Position numbers and translations under genes: made by a program. The notes beneath the pieces were generated by a model, which saw only the letters and a list, made by a program, of their open reading frames with translations, was not told where the DNA came from and did no database searches. Positions 6,970 through 14,762 of a stretch of DNA of 23,144 bases are shown piece by piece. This DNA comes from JBDSSS01 sp038224055 (lineage in GTDB: Bacteria > Actinomycetota > Actinomycetes > Actinomycetales > Dermatophilaceae): assembly GCA_038224055.1 (NCBI GenBank), contig JBBRGO010000021.1:1-23144 (forward strand), in the 5' to 3' direction. Position 1 is the stretch's first letter. Every line of letters starts with the position of its first letter.

Positions 6970-7917
6970 ATGTCAACCGAAGGTGGAAACAAGGCGGTCA
7001 TCGCCGCGCTGCTGGCCAACAGCGGGATCGCAGTCACGAAGTTCGTCGCCTTCCTGTTGACCGGGGCCAGCTCGATGCTCGCCGAGGCCGTGCACTCCGT
7101 CGCCGACTCCGGCAACCAGGGCCTGCTGCTGCTCGGGGGCAAGAAGGCACAGCAGGCCGCGACACCGGAGCACCCCTTCGGATTCGGCCGGGAGCGCTAC
7201 GTCTACGCGTTCGTCGTCTCGATCGTGCTCTTCAGCATCGGCGGGCTGTTCGCCCTCTACGAGGCCTTCCACAAGTACGAGGAGACCCACGCGGGCGAGC
7301 CGAACCAGCTGCTCGACAGCCGGTGGTGGTGGGTCCCGATCGCGGTCCTCATCGCCGCGATCGTCATGGAGGGGCTGTCGTTCCGTACCGCGATCCGCGA
7401 GAGCAACCACACGCGCGGCTCGCGTTCGTGGACGGAGTTCATCCGACGGGCCAAGGCGCCCGAGCTGCCGGTCATCCTGCTCGAGGACTTCGCGGCGCTC
7501 ATCGGTCTCGTCTTCGCCCTCTTCGGTGTCGGCCTCACGCTGCTCACCGAGAACGGTTACTGGGACGTGGCCGGCACGGCCATGATCGGCCTGCTCCTCG
7601 TCGCCGTCGCGATCACCCTGGCGGTCGAGATGAAGTCGTTGCTCGTCGGTGAGTCCGCCACGCCCGAGCACCAGCGCGCCCTCGCCGCGGCGATCAGCGC
7701 GACCGACGGGGTGGACCGCCTCATCCACATGAAGACCCTGCACCTCGGCCCGGAGGAGATCCTCGTCGGCGTCAAGATCGCGGTGACCCGCACCGACCAC
7801 GCCGACGACGTCGCCCGCGCCATCGACGCCGCGGAGCGGGCCGCGCGCGCGGCGCTCCCGGACCTCGAGCTCGTGATGTACGTCGAGCCGGACCTCGACC
7901 GGGGCCTGCCTAGCTGA
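6970..7917 (+). CDS. Cation diffusion facilitator family transporter (ZnT9-like subgroup)
   Basis: 315 aa inner-membrane protein expected to export a divalent metal such as Zn(II) in exchange for protons. Hydrophobic segments are seen at about 8-31, 34-57, 78-97, 120-138, 167-190 and 196-215, followed by a soluble C-terminal domain (about 220-315) of the ferredoxin-like type. TM2 carries the usual metal pair His42-x3-Asp46 (HSVAD). TM5, where classical members have a second HxxxD, instead has Glu172-Asp173 (LLEDFAALIG). That pattern fits the divergent CDF subgroup related to eukaryotic SLC30A9/ZnT9 rather than CzcD-type exporters. The metal is not predictable. It has its own -10-like element and is followed by the ahcY promoter. 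Confidence 0.88.
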   Translation: MSTEGGNKAVIAALLANSGIAVTKFVAFLLTGASSMLAEAVHSVADSGNQGLLLLGGKKAQQAATPEHPFGFGRERYVYAFVVSIVLFSIGGLFALYEAFHKYEETHAGEPNQLLDSRWWWVPIAVLIAAIVMEGLSFRTAIRESNHTRGSRSWTEFIRRAKAPELPVILLEDFAALIGLVFALFGVGLTLLTENGYWDVAGTAMIGLLLVAVAITLAVEMKSLLVGESATPEHQRALAAAISATDGVDRLIHMKTLHLGPEEILVGVKIAVTRTDHADDVARAIDAAERAARAALPDLELVMYVEPDLDRGLPS

Positions 7918-7932
7918 CCCGACGACGCCGCG

Positions 7933-7962
7933 TTCGAGACTGTCGCCCCCACTCGCTAGACT
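7933..7962 (+). promoter_or_regulatory. Probable ahcY promoter (TTCGAG-N18-TAGACT)
   Basis: TAGACT at 7957-7962 is preceded by TTCGAG at 7933-7938 with an 18-nt spacer. Transcription would start near 7969, leaving a leader of about 84 nt before ahcY. Unlike most genes here, ahcY therefore has a 5' leader with a Shine-Dalgarno sequence. Confidence 0.5.
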
Positions 7963-7971
7963 GGGGGACTG

Positions 7972-8030
7972 CCGGCGTGGGTGATGACCCAACAACTGCC
8001 CAGAGGGGCGCGCCGGGTCTGCACACCCCT
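7972..8030 (+). promoter_or_regulatory. Structured leader of ahcY, candidate pseudoknot
   Basis: Immediately downstream of the predicted start site, CCGGCG (7972-7977) can pair with CGCCGG (8011-8016). Directly stacked inside is a perfect hairpin, TGGGT-GATG-ACCCA (7978-7991). AGGGG (8004-8008), inside the outer helix loop, can pair with CCCCT (8026-8030) outside it, giving an H-type pseudoknot. A competing hairpin GGGT/ACCC (8015-8018 with 8025-8028) excludes part of both helices. This could be a regulatory RNA sensing a ligand of the methylation cycle, but it does not match the conserved bases I recall for SAH riboswitches, and high GC makes chance pairings common. Confidence 0.35.
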
Positions 8031-8052
8031 GCATCAACGGAAGAGATGACTC

Positions 8053-9504
8053 ATGTCCTTTGACTACAAGGTGGCCGACCTGAGCCTCGCCGAGGCCGGC
8101 CGTCACCAGCTCCGACTTGCCGAGCACGAGATGCCCGGCCTGATGTCGATCCGCGAGGAGTTCGCCGCGAGCCAGCCGCTCAAGGGCGCTCGCATCGCCG
8201 GATCGCTCCACATGACGGTCCAGACCGCCGTGCTCATCGAGACGCTCACCGCGCTCGGTGCCGAGGTCCGCTGGGCCTCCTGCAACATCTACTCGACCCA
8301 GGACGAGGCTGCTGCCGCCGTCGTCGTCGGCCCCCAGGGCTCGGCGGACGACCTCCAGGGCGTGCCCGTGTTCGCCTGGAAGGGCGAGACGCTGCCCGAC
8401 TACTGGTGGTGCACGGACCAGATCCTCACCTGGCCCGCGGGCGCGGACGGCGAGGTCCGCGGACCGAACATGATCCTCGACGACGGTGGCGACGCGACGA
8501 TGCTCGTCCACAAGGGTCGGGAGTGGGAGCAGGCCGGCCAGGTGCCGCCGACCACCGAGGAGGACACCGAGGAGTTCGGCGTCTTCAAGGATCTCGTCCG
8601 CTCGGGTCTCGGCGCGCAGCCCCAGAAGTGGACGACGGTCGCCGCTGGCATCAAGGGTGTCACCGAGGAGACCACGACCGGGGTCCACCGCCTCTACCAG
8701 CTCGCCGAGGCGGGCGAGCTGCTCTTCCCCGCGATCAACGTCAACGACGCGGTGACCAAGAGCAAGTTCGACAACACCTACGGCACCCGCCACTCGCTGC
8801 TCGACGGTCTCAACCGCGCCACCGACGTGCTCATCGGCGGCAAGGTCACCGTCGTCGCCGGCTTCGGCGACGTGGGCAAGGGCTGCGCCGAGGCGCTGCG
8901 CGGCCAGGGCGCCCGCGTCATCGTCACCGAGATCGACCCGATCTGTGCGCTCCAGGCAGCGATGGAGGGCTACCAGGTCGCGACGATGGACGACGTCGTC
9001 GAGACGGCCGACATCTTCGTCACGACGACCGGGTGCTACGACGTCATCACCGCGGAGCACATGGCCCGGATGAAGAACAAGGCGATCGTCGCCAACATCG
9101 GCCACTTCGACAACGAGATCGACATGGCCGGCCTCGCCCGGATCCCCGGCATCACGAAGACCGAGATCAAGCCGCAGGTCCACGAGTGGACGTTCGACTC
9201 GGGCAGCAGCATCATCGTGCTCTCCGAGGGCCGGCTGATGAACCTCGGCAACGCGACCGGTCACCCGAGCTTCGTCATGAGCAACAGCTTCTCGAACCAG
9301 ACGATCGCCCAGATCGAGCTGTTCACGAAGACCGGCGACTACGACACGCAGGTCTACACCCTGCCGAAGCACCTCGACGAGAAGGTGGCCCGCCTGCACC
9401 TCGACGCCCTCGGTGTCCGGCTCACCGAGCTGACCAAGAGCCAGGCCGAGTACCTCGGCGTCGACGTCGCCGGACCCTACAAGCCGGAGCACTACCGCTA
9501 CTGA
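8053..9504 (+). CDS. ahcY: S-adenosylhomocysteinase (adenosylhomocysteinase)
   Basis: 483 aa, ATG with GGAAGAG about 7 nt upstream. It hydrolyses S-adenosylhomocysteine to adenosine and homocysteine in the cytoplasm, using tightly bound NAD+, and so removes the product inhibitor of methyltransferases. Diagnostic parts: ITxxxH-like AGSLHMTVQTAVL near residue 55; NVNDAVTKSKFDN with catalytic Lys236 and Asp240; the NAD-binding glycine motif GFGDVGKG at 270-277; HFDNEIDM; and the C-terminal KPEHYRY that contributes to the neighbouring subunit's NAD site. Length is that of the longer bacterial form, which has an insertion relative to the mammalian enzyme. It is flanked by its own promoter or leader and by a strong hairpin, so it is probably monocistronic. 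Confidence 0.97.
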   Translation: MSFDYKVADLSLAEAGRHQLRLAEHEMPGLMSIREEFAASQPLKGARIAGSLHMTVQTAVLIETLTALGAEVRWASCNIYSTQDEAAAAVVVGPQGSADDLQGVPVFAWKGETLPDYWWCTDQILTWPAGADGEVRGPNMILDDGGDATMLVHKGREWEQAGQVPPTTEEDTEEFGVFKDLVRSGLGAQPQKWTTVAAGIKGVTEETTTGVHRLYQLAEAGELLFPAINVNDAVTKSKFDNTYGTRHSLLDGLNRATDVLIGGKVTVVAGFGDVGKGCAEALRGQGARVIVTEIDPICALQAAMEGYQVATMDDVVETADIFVTTTGCYDVITAEHMARMKNKAIVANIGHFDNEIDMAGLARIPGITKTEIKPQVHEWTFDSGSSIIVLSEGRLMNLGNATGHPSFVMSNSFSNQTIAQIELFTKTGDYDTQVYTLPKHLDEKVARLHLDALGVRLTELTKSQAEYLGVDVAGPYKPEHYRY

Positions 9505-9547
9505 GGCACCGCGGGTTCGCCGCGCACGCGACCGGGCGCGACCCCTG

Positions 9548-9587
9548 AGGTATGCCGCTCTCCCCAGGTCGGGAGGGCGGCATACCT
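9548..9587 (+). terminator. Strong hairpin terminator after ahcY
   Basis: AGGTATGCCGC (9548-9558) pairs perfectly with GCGGCATACCT (9577-9587). The helix continues through a T-G wobble (9559/9576) and CTCCC/GGGAG (9560-9564 with 9571-9575), making a 17-bp stem with loop CAGGTC. No U-tract follows, which is usual for high-GC actinobacteria. It lies 44 nt after the ahcY stop. Confidence 0.75.
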
Positions 9588-9761
9588 GCGTCCGGGGCCG
9601 GTGTGGGGACCCGAGTCACCTCGGATCATTCGGGCATATTCGTGCAATCGCGGACGGGTTGGGGCACCCCGGCGTTCCAGGGTGCTCGTGCGAGGATGAA
9701 GGACCCGGGGGCGCGGTCCGTCACGCCCGTGGACGACCGTGGGCCCCGACGATGCAAGGAC

Positions 9762-10340
9762 ATGATGAAGAGGTTTCCGGCCGGCGCCCTCGCGCTCGCG
9801 GTGACGCTCGGCCTCGCCGCCTGCGGGTCCTCGGGGTCCTCGCCCGAGGCGCCCGCACCGAGTGCATCCACGTCGCCCGGCGCGGGTGGCGCCGCCACCG
9901 CCACCGTTGCGCCCACCGAGGCCGTGACCGAGCCCTCGACAGGCGGCTCGACAGGCGGCTCGACAGGCGGCCCGACAGCCCCGGGGGTCACGCCGCCCGC
10001 AGTCGACCAGTCGACACCGGAGGCCGCGATGACGTCGTGGCTGCGGGCGATGGTGGCGGGGGACGCTGCAAGCGTCTGCGCCGTGATGGCCGCGGGAGGC
10101 AAGGCGATCACGAGCATCCCCGGCGCGGCGGACGCGTGCGGGTCGACGATCGCGTCCCGGCTCGAGCAGCTCAGCACCCTCAGTGCGGCCTTCGAGGGGC
10201 TGACGATCAAGGGCGCGACGGTGAGCGGGGACACGGCGACGTTCCACAACGTCACGACGGAGCCGGCCCTCGCCGCCGACGTGGTGTCGAACTTCACGGC
10301 GGTCAAGGTCGACGGCAAGTGGTACGTCACGCAGAGCTGA
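9762..10340 (+). CDS. Putative lipoprotein with NTF2-like C-terminal domain
   Basis: 192 aa if translation starts at the first of two adjacent ATGs (9762 or 9765; AAGGA lies just upstream). Residues 1-21 are a lipoprotein signal peptide (MMKRF, hydrophobic core, lipobox LAAC with Cys21), so the mature protein should be lipid-anchored outside the membrane. Residues 22-80 are a low-complexity Ser/Thr/Pro/Gly linker with three perfect STGG repeats. The rest (STPEAAMTSWLRAMVAGDAASVC to VDGKWYVTQS) resembles the small alpha+beta NTF2-like domains common in actinobacterial lipoproteins; Cys residues in VCAV and ADACGS could form a disulfide. Function unknown. It precedes mtrA but the 75-nt gap carries a possible promoter, so co-transcription is uncertain. 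Confidence 0.75.
   Translation: MMKRFPAGALALAVTLGLAACGSSGSSPEAPAPSASTSPGAGGAATATVAPTEAVTEPSTGGSTGGSTGGPTAPGVTPPAVDQSTPEAAMTSWLRAMVAGDAASVCAVMAAGGKAITSIPGAADACGSTIASRLEQLSTLSAAFEGLTIKGATVSGDTATFHNVTTEPALAADVVSNFTAVKVDGKWYVTQS
9936..9971 (+). repeat. Three perfect 12-bp tandem repeats in the lipoprotein linker
   Basis: The 12-bp unit TCGACAGGCGGC occurs three times in a row (9936-9947, 9948-9959, 9960-9971) and a decayed fourth copy (CCGACAG) follows. It encodes Ser-Thr-Gly-Gly repeats in the surface linker. Perfect identity between copies suggests variable copy number by slippage. Confidence 0.95.
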
Positions 10341-10353
10341 CCCCCGCTGCGTG

Positions 10354-10362
10354 TGTGATGAT
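10354..10362 (+). promoter_or_regulatory. Possible extended -10 upstream of mtrA
   Basis: TGT followed by GATGAT resembles an extended -10 element. It lies 53 nt before the mtrA GTG in the short gap after the lipoprotein gene. No matching -35 is evident, so this is tentative. Confidence 0.25.
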
Positions 10363-10415
10363 CTGGGGCAGGACGGTGGATCCGCCGAGGGCGCGGGTCG
10401 GACGAGGAGTGAGCT

Positions 10416-11093
10416 GTGAAGGGTCGGGTTCTGGTCGTCGATGACGATCTCGCACTCGCCGAGATGCTGGGGATCGTGCTGCGCAACGAGGGCCTCGAGG
10501 TGTCCCACGTCGCGGACGGAGCGGAGGCGGTCGGGGCGTTCCGCGAGAGTCGGCCCGACCTCGTGCTCCTCGACGTGATGCTCCCGGGGCTCGACGGCAT
10601 GGAGGTGTGTCGACGGATCCGTGCCGAGAGCGGGGTGCCCATCGTCATGCTCACCGCGCGGACCGACACCGTCGACATCGTCGTCGGCCTCGAGTCGGGC
10701 GCCGACGACTACGTCGTCAAGCCGTTCAAGCCGCAGGAGCTCATCGCCCGCGTCCGCGCACGGCTGCGGCGCGGCGACGAGCCGGCCCCCGAGAAGCTGA
10801 CGATCGGCGACCTCGACATCGACGTCGCCGGCCACTCGGTCAAGCGGGCCGAGGAGCCGCTCTCGCTCACACCGCTCGAGTTCGACCTGCTCGTCGCGCT
10901 GGCCCGCAAGCCGTGGCAGGTGTTCACCCGCGAGGTCCTGCTCGAGCAGGTCTGGGGCTACCGGCACGCCGGGGACACGCGTCTCGTCAACGTCCACGTC
11001 CAGCGGCTCCGGTCGAAGATCGAGCACGACCCGGAGCACCCGGAGATCGTCGTCACCGTCCGCGGGGTCGGCTACAAGGCTGGTCCAACCTGA
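10416..11093 (+). CDS. mtrA: Response regulator MtrA
   Basis: 225 aa, GTG start with GAGGAGTGA upstream. OmpR/PhoB-type DNA-binding regulator that is phosphorylated by MtrB; in actinobacteria it controls cell-wall metabolism, cell division and osmotic or envelope responses. The receiver domain (1-115) has the acidic pair Asp9-Asp10, phosphoacceptor Asp53 (LVLLDVMLPG), Thr80 and Lys102. The winged-helix output domain (about 130-225) includes LTPLEFDLLVALARKPWQVFTREVLL and the RLRSKIEHDP recognition region, ending with VRGVGYKAGP. MtrA identity rests on the ARTDTVDIVVGLESGADDY stretch and on the mtrB-lpqB neighbours. The mtrB ATG begins 1 nt after its stop. Confidence 0.95.
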   Translation: MKGRVLVVDDDLALAEMLGIVLRNEGLEVSHVADGAEAVGAFRESRPDLVLLDVMLPGLDGMEVCRRIRAESGVPIVMLTARTDTVDIVVGLESGADDYVVKPFKPQELIARVRARLRRGDEPAPEKLTIGDLDIDVAGHSVKRAEEPLSLTPLEFDLLVALARKPWQVFTREVLLEQVWGYRHAGDTRLVNVHVQRLRSKIEHDPEHPEIVVTVRGVGYKAGPT

Positions 11094-11094
11094 G

Positions 11095-12849
11095 ATGAGC
11101 GCCGCCAGCGACGACACCGGGTCCGGCCCGCGGGCCCTGTCGGCCCTGCGGTCGCTGGGGCGCCGCACGACGCACCTGTGGCGCTCGTCCCTGAGCTTCC
11201 GGGTCGTCGTGATCACGATGCTGCTCGGCATCCTCGTGCTGAGCACGGTCGGCACCTACCTCTACGGTTCGATCGCGCAGGGACTCGTCGACGGCCGTCA
11301 GCGGATCGCCGCCGACGACAGCCTCCGCGACGCGACGGACGCGCAGAAGCAGTTCGACTCGACGGACCAGACGGCCTCGGTGGCCGAGCTGACCCAGACG
11401 GCCACCGACCTCGTCAACAAGTACCGCCGCGACTCCGGCAACGAGGTGCGCTACGTCGTGCTCACGCGACTCGACACCAACGACCTACCGACGATCATCG
11501 GCCCCATCGAGAGCGGTGGGGTGGGGGTCCGCTTCATCCCCGACGAGCTGCGGTCGCAGGTGTCCGCAGCACCGGACGTCCAGCACCTCCAGGTCGCCAC
11601 GATCGAGGAGGGCGCGGGGGCGATCTCCGCCGTCATCGTCGGCCAGAAGATCGCCCTGCCGGTGGCCGGGGACTACGGCCTCTACTTCATCTACCCGATG
11701 CACCGTGAGCGCGAGATCATCAGCCTCATCGGTCGGACCTTCCTCCTCGGTGGGGCGGCCCTGATCCTGCTCGTCGGCGCGATCGCCTTCGTCGTCACCC
11801 GCATCGTCGCGGACCCGCTGCGCCGGGCCGCGATCGTCGCCGAGCGGTTCGCCGACGGCAACCTCAACGAGCGGATGCGGTCCAAGGGTGAGGACGACAT
11901 CGCCCGACTGGGCAACTCGTTCAACGCGATGGCGGCCTCCATCCAGCAGCAGATCGCCCAGCTCGAGAACCTCTCGCGGGTCCAGCAGCGCTTCGTCTCC
12001 GACGTCTCCCACGAGCTGCGCACCCCGCTGACGACGATCCGGATGGCCGGTGACCTGATCCACGACTCGCGCTCGAACTTCGAGCCGACCGTCGCCCGGT
12101 CTGCGGAGCTGCTGCGCGGTGAGCTCGACCGATTCGAGTCCCTGCTGACGGACCTGCTCGAGATCTCCCGCTTCGACGCCGGCGCGGCGGTGCTCGACAT
12201 CGAGGCGACGGACCTGCGGGCCTGCGTCGAGCGGGCCGTCGACGCGCACCGGACCCTCGCCGCCCGCAAGGGCACCCGACTGGTCGTCGACGAGCCCGAC
12301 GAGCCGGTCATCGCCGAGATGGACTCGCGACGCATCGAACGGATCCTGCGCAACCTGCTGTCCAACGCCATCGAGCACGGCGAGGGGCGGCCGATCGAGA
12401 TCACCCTCGGCGCCAACGACTCCGCCGTCGCCGTCACAGTCCGAGACCATGGGGTCGGTCTGCGCCCCGGCGAGGCGGCGCTCGTCTTCACCCGCTTCTG
12501 GCGGGCCGACCCGGCCCGGGCCCGGACGACCGGGGGGACCGGGCTGGGACTCGCGATCTCGCTCGAGGACGCCCGCCTGCACGCCGGACGGCTCGAGGCC
12601 TGGGGGGCGCTCGGAGAAGGATCGTGCTTCCGCCTGATCCTGCCCCGGCAGGCGGATGCGACGATCGCCGGCTCACCGCTGCCCCTCAGCCCCCTCCTGG
12701 CGGGGGTAGAACGCGCGGGGATAGAACGTGTCGGAGGGGAAGGTGCCGGGCCGGGGCCCGCGGCCCCGGGCACGGCACGCGCGCTTCCCGGCCCGACCGG
12801 CGCCGCGCGCACCGAGGACGCCGCGACGGTGCGCAGGACGAGCTCGTGA
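11095..12849 (+). CDS. mtrB: Sensor histidine kinase MtrB
   Basis: 584 aa. Membrane kinase that phosphorylates MtrA. Order of parts: cytoplasmic N-terminus; TM1 about 37-58; extracytoplasmic sensor domain about 60-210; TM2 about 214-237; HAMP about 238-290; dimerisation domain with phospho-His306 in SHELRTPL; ATPase domain with N-box Asn424 (RNLLSNAIEH), G1 DHGVGL at 451, and G2 TGGTGLGLAI. After residue about 520 there is a 60-residue Gly/Pro/Ala-rich tail that looks disordered and is not part of the kinase fold. The gene starts 1 nt after mtrA and its stop overlaps the lpqB GTG (GTGA), so the three are one tightly coupled operon. Confidence 0.95.
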   Translation: MSAASDDTGSGPRALSALRSLGRRTTHLWRSSLSFRVVVITMLLGILVLSTVGTYLYGSIAQGLVDGRQRIAADDSLRDATDAQKQFDSTDQTASVAELTQTATDLVNKYRRDSGNEVRYVVLTRLDTNDLPTIIGPIESGGVGVRFIPDELRSQVSAAPDVQHLQVATIEEGAGAISAVIVGQKIALPVAGDYGLYFIYPMHREREIISLIGRTFLLGGAALILLVGAIAFVVTRIVADPLRRAAIVAERFADGNLNERMRSKGEDDIARLGNSFNAMAASIQQQIAQLENLSRVQQRFVSDVSHELRTPLTTIRMAGDLIHDSRSNFEPTVARSAELLRGELDRFESLLTDLLEISRFDAGAAVLDIEATDLRACVERAVDAHRTLAARKGTRLVVDEPDEPVIAEMDSRRIERILRNLLSNAIEHGEGRPIEITLGANDSAVAVTVRDHGVGLRPGEAALVFTRFWRADPARARTTGGTGLGLAISLEDARLHAGRLEAWGALGEGSCFRLILPRQADATIAGSPLPLSPLLAGVERAGIERVGGEGAGPGPAAPGTARALPGPTGAARTEDAATVRRTSS

Positions 12850-14663
12850 GGCGCCGCACCGTCCTCGGGGCGGCAGCGGCGGCCGTCCTGTCGCTCGCGG
12901 CCTGCGGCGGCCTCCCCGAGACGGGCCCGGTCACCGACGGCCGGCGGCTCGGTGACAACGTGGGCGACCCGGTGCGGGTCTTCGCCCAGGGTCCGGTCGA
13001 CGGGTCCAGCCAGGAGGCCATCGTCCGCGGCTTCATCCGGGCGGGTGACGACAGCGACGAGACGAGAGCGACAGGCAAGTCCTACCTCGCTCCCCAGTCG
13101 ATCGACCTGTGGCGGCCGACGAGCACGGACCTCGTCGTCTACGACAGCGTCGCCGACATCGAGGTGAAGCAGGTCGGAGAGGAGACCGTCGAGGTCACGA
13201 CCGACGCCGTCGCGAGAGTCACCACCGACGGGCGCTACGAGGAGCTGCCCACCGGCACGGCGGTGAAGGCGACCTTCGGACTGACGAAGGTCGGGGGTGA
13301 GTGGCGTATCGTGCTGCCCTCGACCGGCTTCGGTCTCTGGCTCGACTCGAACGCCTTCGACCGGCTCTTCACCAACCGCGTCGTCTTCTACGTCACGCCC
13401 GCGGGTCGGCGGCTCGTGCCCGACTCCCGGTGGTTTCCCAGCGGTTCGCGGATGTCGACGACGTTGTCGCGGGCCCAGCTGAGCGCCGTGCCCGACTACC
13501 TCAGAGGGGCGCTCGCCACCGGGGTGCCGACGGGCACCAAGCTCGCCGTCAACGCCGTGCCCGTCGAGAACGGCGTCGCCCAGGTCAACCTCAGCGCCCA
13601 GGCCCTCGAGGCGGATCCCGACGACCGCACCGCGATGTGGGCGCAGCTGACGGCCACGCTGGGTCAGGTGCCCGGGGTGGCGGCCGTCGCGCTCTCCGCG
13701 GAGGGCGCTCCGCTCGACCTGCCGGGAGGGGGCAACGCCGTGGCGGCCGCGAGCGACCTCGGCTTCGACATCGTCGTGCCCACGTCCTTCGACACGGCCC
13801 TGCTCCGCCAGAAGGACAAGCTGTCGGTCATCGATCCGCGCTACATCCCCGACGACGCCCCCGGCAAGCGGCCGCCGACCGCGACGCAGAGCCCCTTCAC
13901 GGCAGCCATCCCCGAAGGGTGGACCCGGCTCGCCCTCTCGGCGGACAGCCGTGAGGTCGCCGCGGTCGGGGGAGACCTCAAGGACCTGTCCCGCTGGCGG
14001 GCGACGCAGGCGCCGATCCTCGTGCCTGCCTTCGCGGAGGCGCTGACCCGACCAACCTACGACGCCGCCGGTTTCCTGTGGGTCGGCGGGAACGACCCGG
14101 CCGGCAACGCCCGCGTGTTCGTCCTCGACTCGGACTCGGCGGACAGCAGCGCGGTGCCGGCCGCGATATCCGTCCCGTGGCTCCGCGGTCGCCGTGTCGT
14201 CAGCCTCACGGTCGCGACCGATGGGGCACGCCTGCTCATCGTGACGACGGACACCTCGGGCAAGGACACGCAGCTGGCCGTCGCCGGCATCGTCCGGGCA
14301 GCCAACGGCGCCCCGACGGCGCTCGCGGCCCCGTGGGTGCAGGCCCAGCCCCTCACCCTCATCCGCGACGTCGTCTGGCTCGACAGTACGTCGTATGCCG
14401 TCCTCGGGCGGACCTCCGACACGGAGCCGGTCCGCGCCTGGCTGGGCTCGATCGGGGCCGGTGTCGACGGGATCCGTCGCCGCGGGAACGCCGATCCCAA
14501 GGACAGCCGCCTCGCTGCGGTGCCCCGGGGCACGAGCATCACCACCGTGGGCGGCCCTCGCGGCCTGATCATCATCACCGACGAGGGGAGTGTGCTCGCG
14601 CGGGCGGGCGCCACCTGGCGCAAGATCGACGAGGGCACCGACCTGCTCGTGCCCGGTCGCTGA
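12846..14663 (+). CDS. lpqB: Lipoprotein LpqB, MtrAB accessory protein
   Basis: 605 aa, GTG start overlapping the mtrB stop. The N-terminus has three arginines, a hydrophobic stretch and lipobox LAAC with Cys20; RRRTVLG also resembles a twin-arginine motif, so the export route is uncertain. A GerMN-type domain follows (about 210-300, MSTTLSRAQLSAVPDYLRGAL to VNLSAQALE), then a beta-propeller-like C-terminal half (TRLALSADSREVAAVGGD to WRKIDEGTDLLVPGR) of the LpqB family. LpqB is an outward-facing lipoprotein that interacts with the MtrB sensor domain and tunes MtrA phosphorylation in mycobacteria. Length and order (mtrA-mtrB-lpqB) are standard. Confidence 0.93.
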   Translation: MRRRTVLGAAAAAVLSLAACGGLPETGPVTDGRRLGDNVGDPVRVFAQGPVDGSSQEAIVRGFIRAGDDSDETRATGKSYLAPQSIDLWRPTSTDLVVYDSVADIEVKQVGEETVEVTTDAVARVTTDGRYEELPTGTAVKATFGLTKVGGEWRIVLPSTGFGLWLDSNAFDRLFTNRVVFYVTPAGRRLVPDSRWFPSGSRMSTTLSRAQLSAVPDYLRGALATGVPTGTKLAVNAVPVENGVAQVNLSAQALEADPDDRTAMWAQLTATLGQVPGVAAVALSAEGAPLDLPGGGNAVAAASDLGFDIVVPTSFDTALLRQKDKLSVIDPRYIPDDAPGKRPPTATQSPFTAAIPEGWTRLALSADSREVAAVGGDLKDLSRWRATQAPILVPAFAEALTRPTYDAAGFLWVGGNDPAGNARVFVLDSDSADSSAVPAAISVPWLRGRRVVSLTVATDGARLLIVTTDTSGKDTQLAVAGIVRAANGAPTALAAPWVQAQPLTLIRDVVWLDSTSYAVLGRTSDTEPVRAWLGSIGAGVDGIRRRGNADPKDSRLAAVPRGTSITTVGGPRGLIIITDEGSVLARAGATWRKIDEGTDLLVPGR

Positions 14664-14762
14664 GCCCGTTGCGGGTCCCCACCTCCCCGGCCGTCCTGTC
14701 CTCGTCCACCGACGCGCGCCGCGGGACGGCACGGATCGCCGCCGACGTGGTCTCGTGGTCGG

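Noticed and set aside
7972..8030. Known SAH riboswitch upstream of ahcY
   Set aside because: The position is right, but the conserved purine-rich and GCGCUGC-type segments I recall for that class are not present. Only generic pairing is seen, so it is listed as an unclassified candidate.
6973..9492. Long minus-strand open frame opposite the cation transporter and ahcY
   Set aside because: It spans two real genes, a promoter and a leader, and has only shadow composition.
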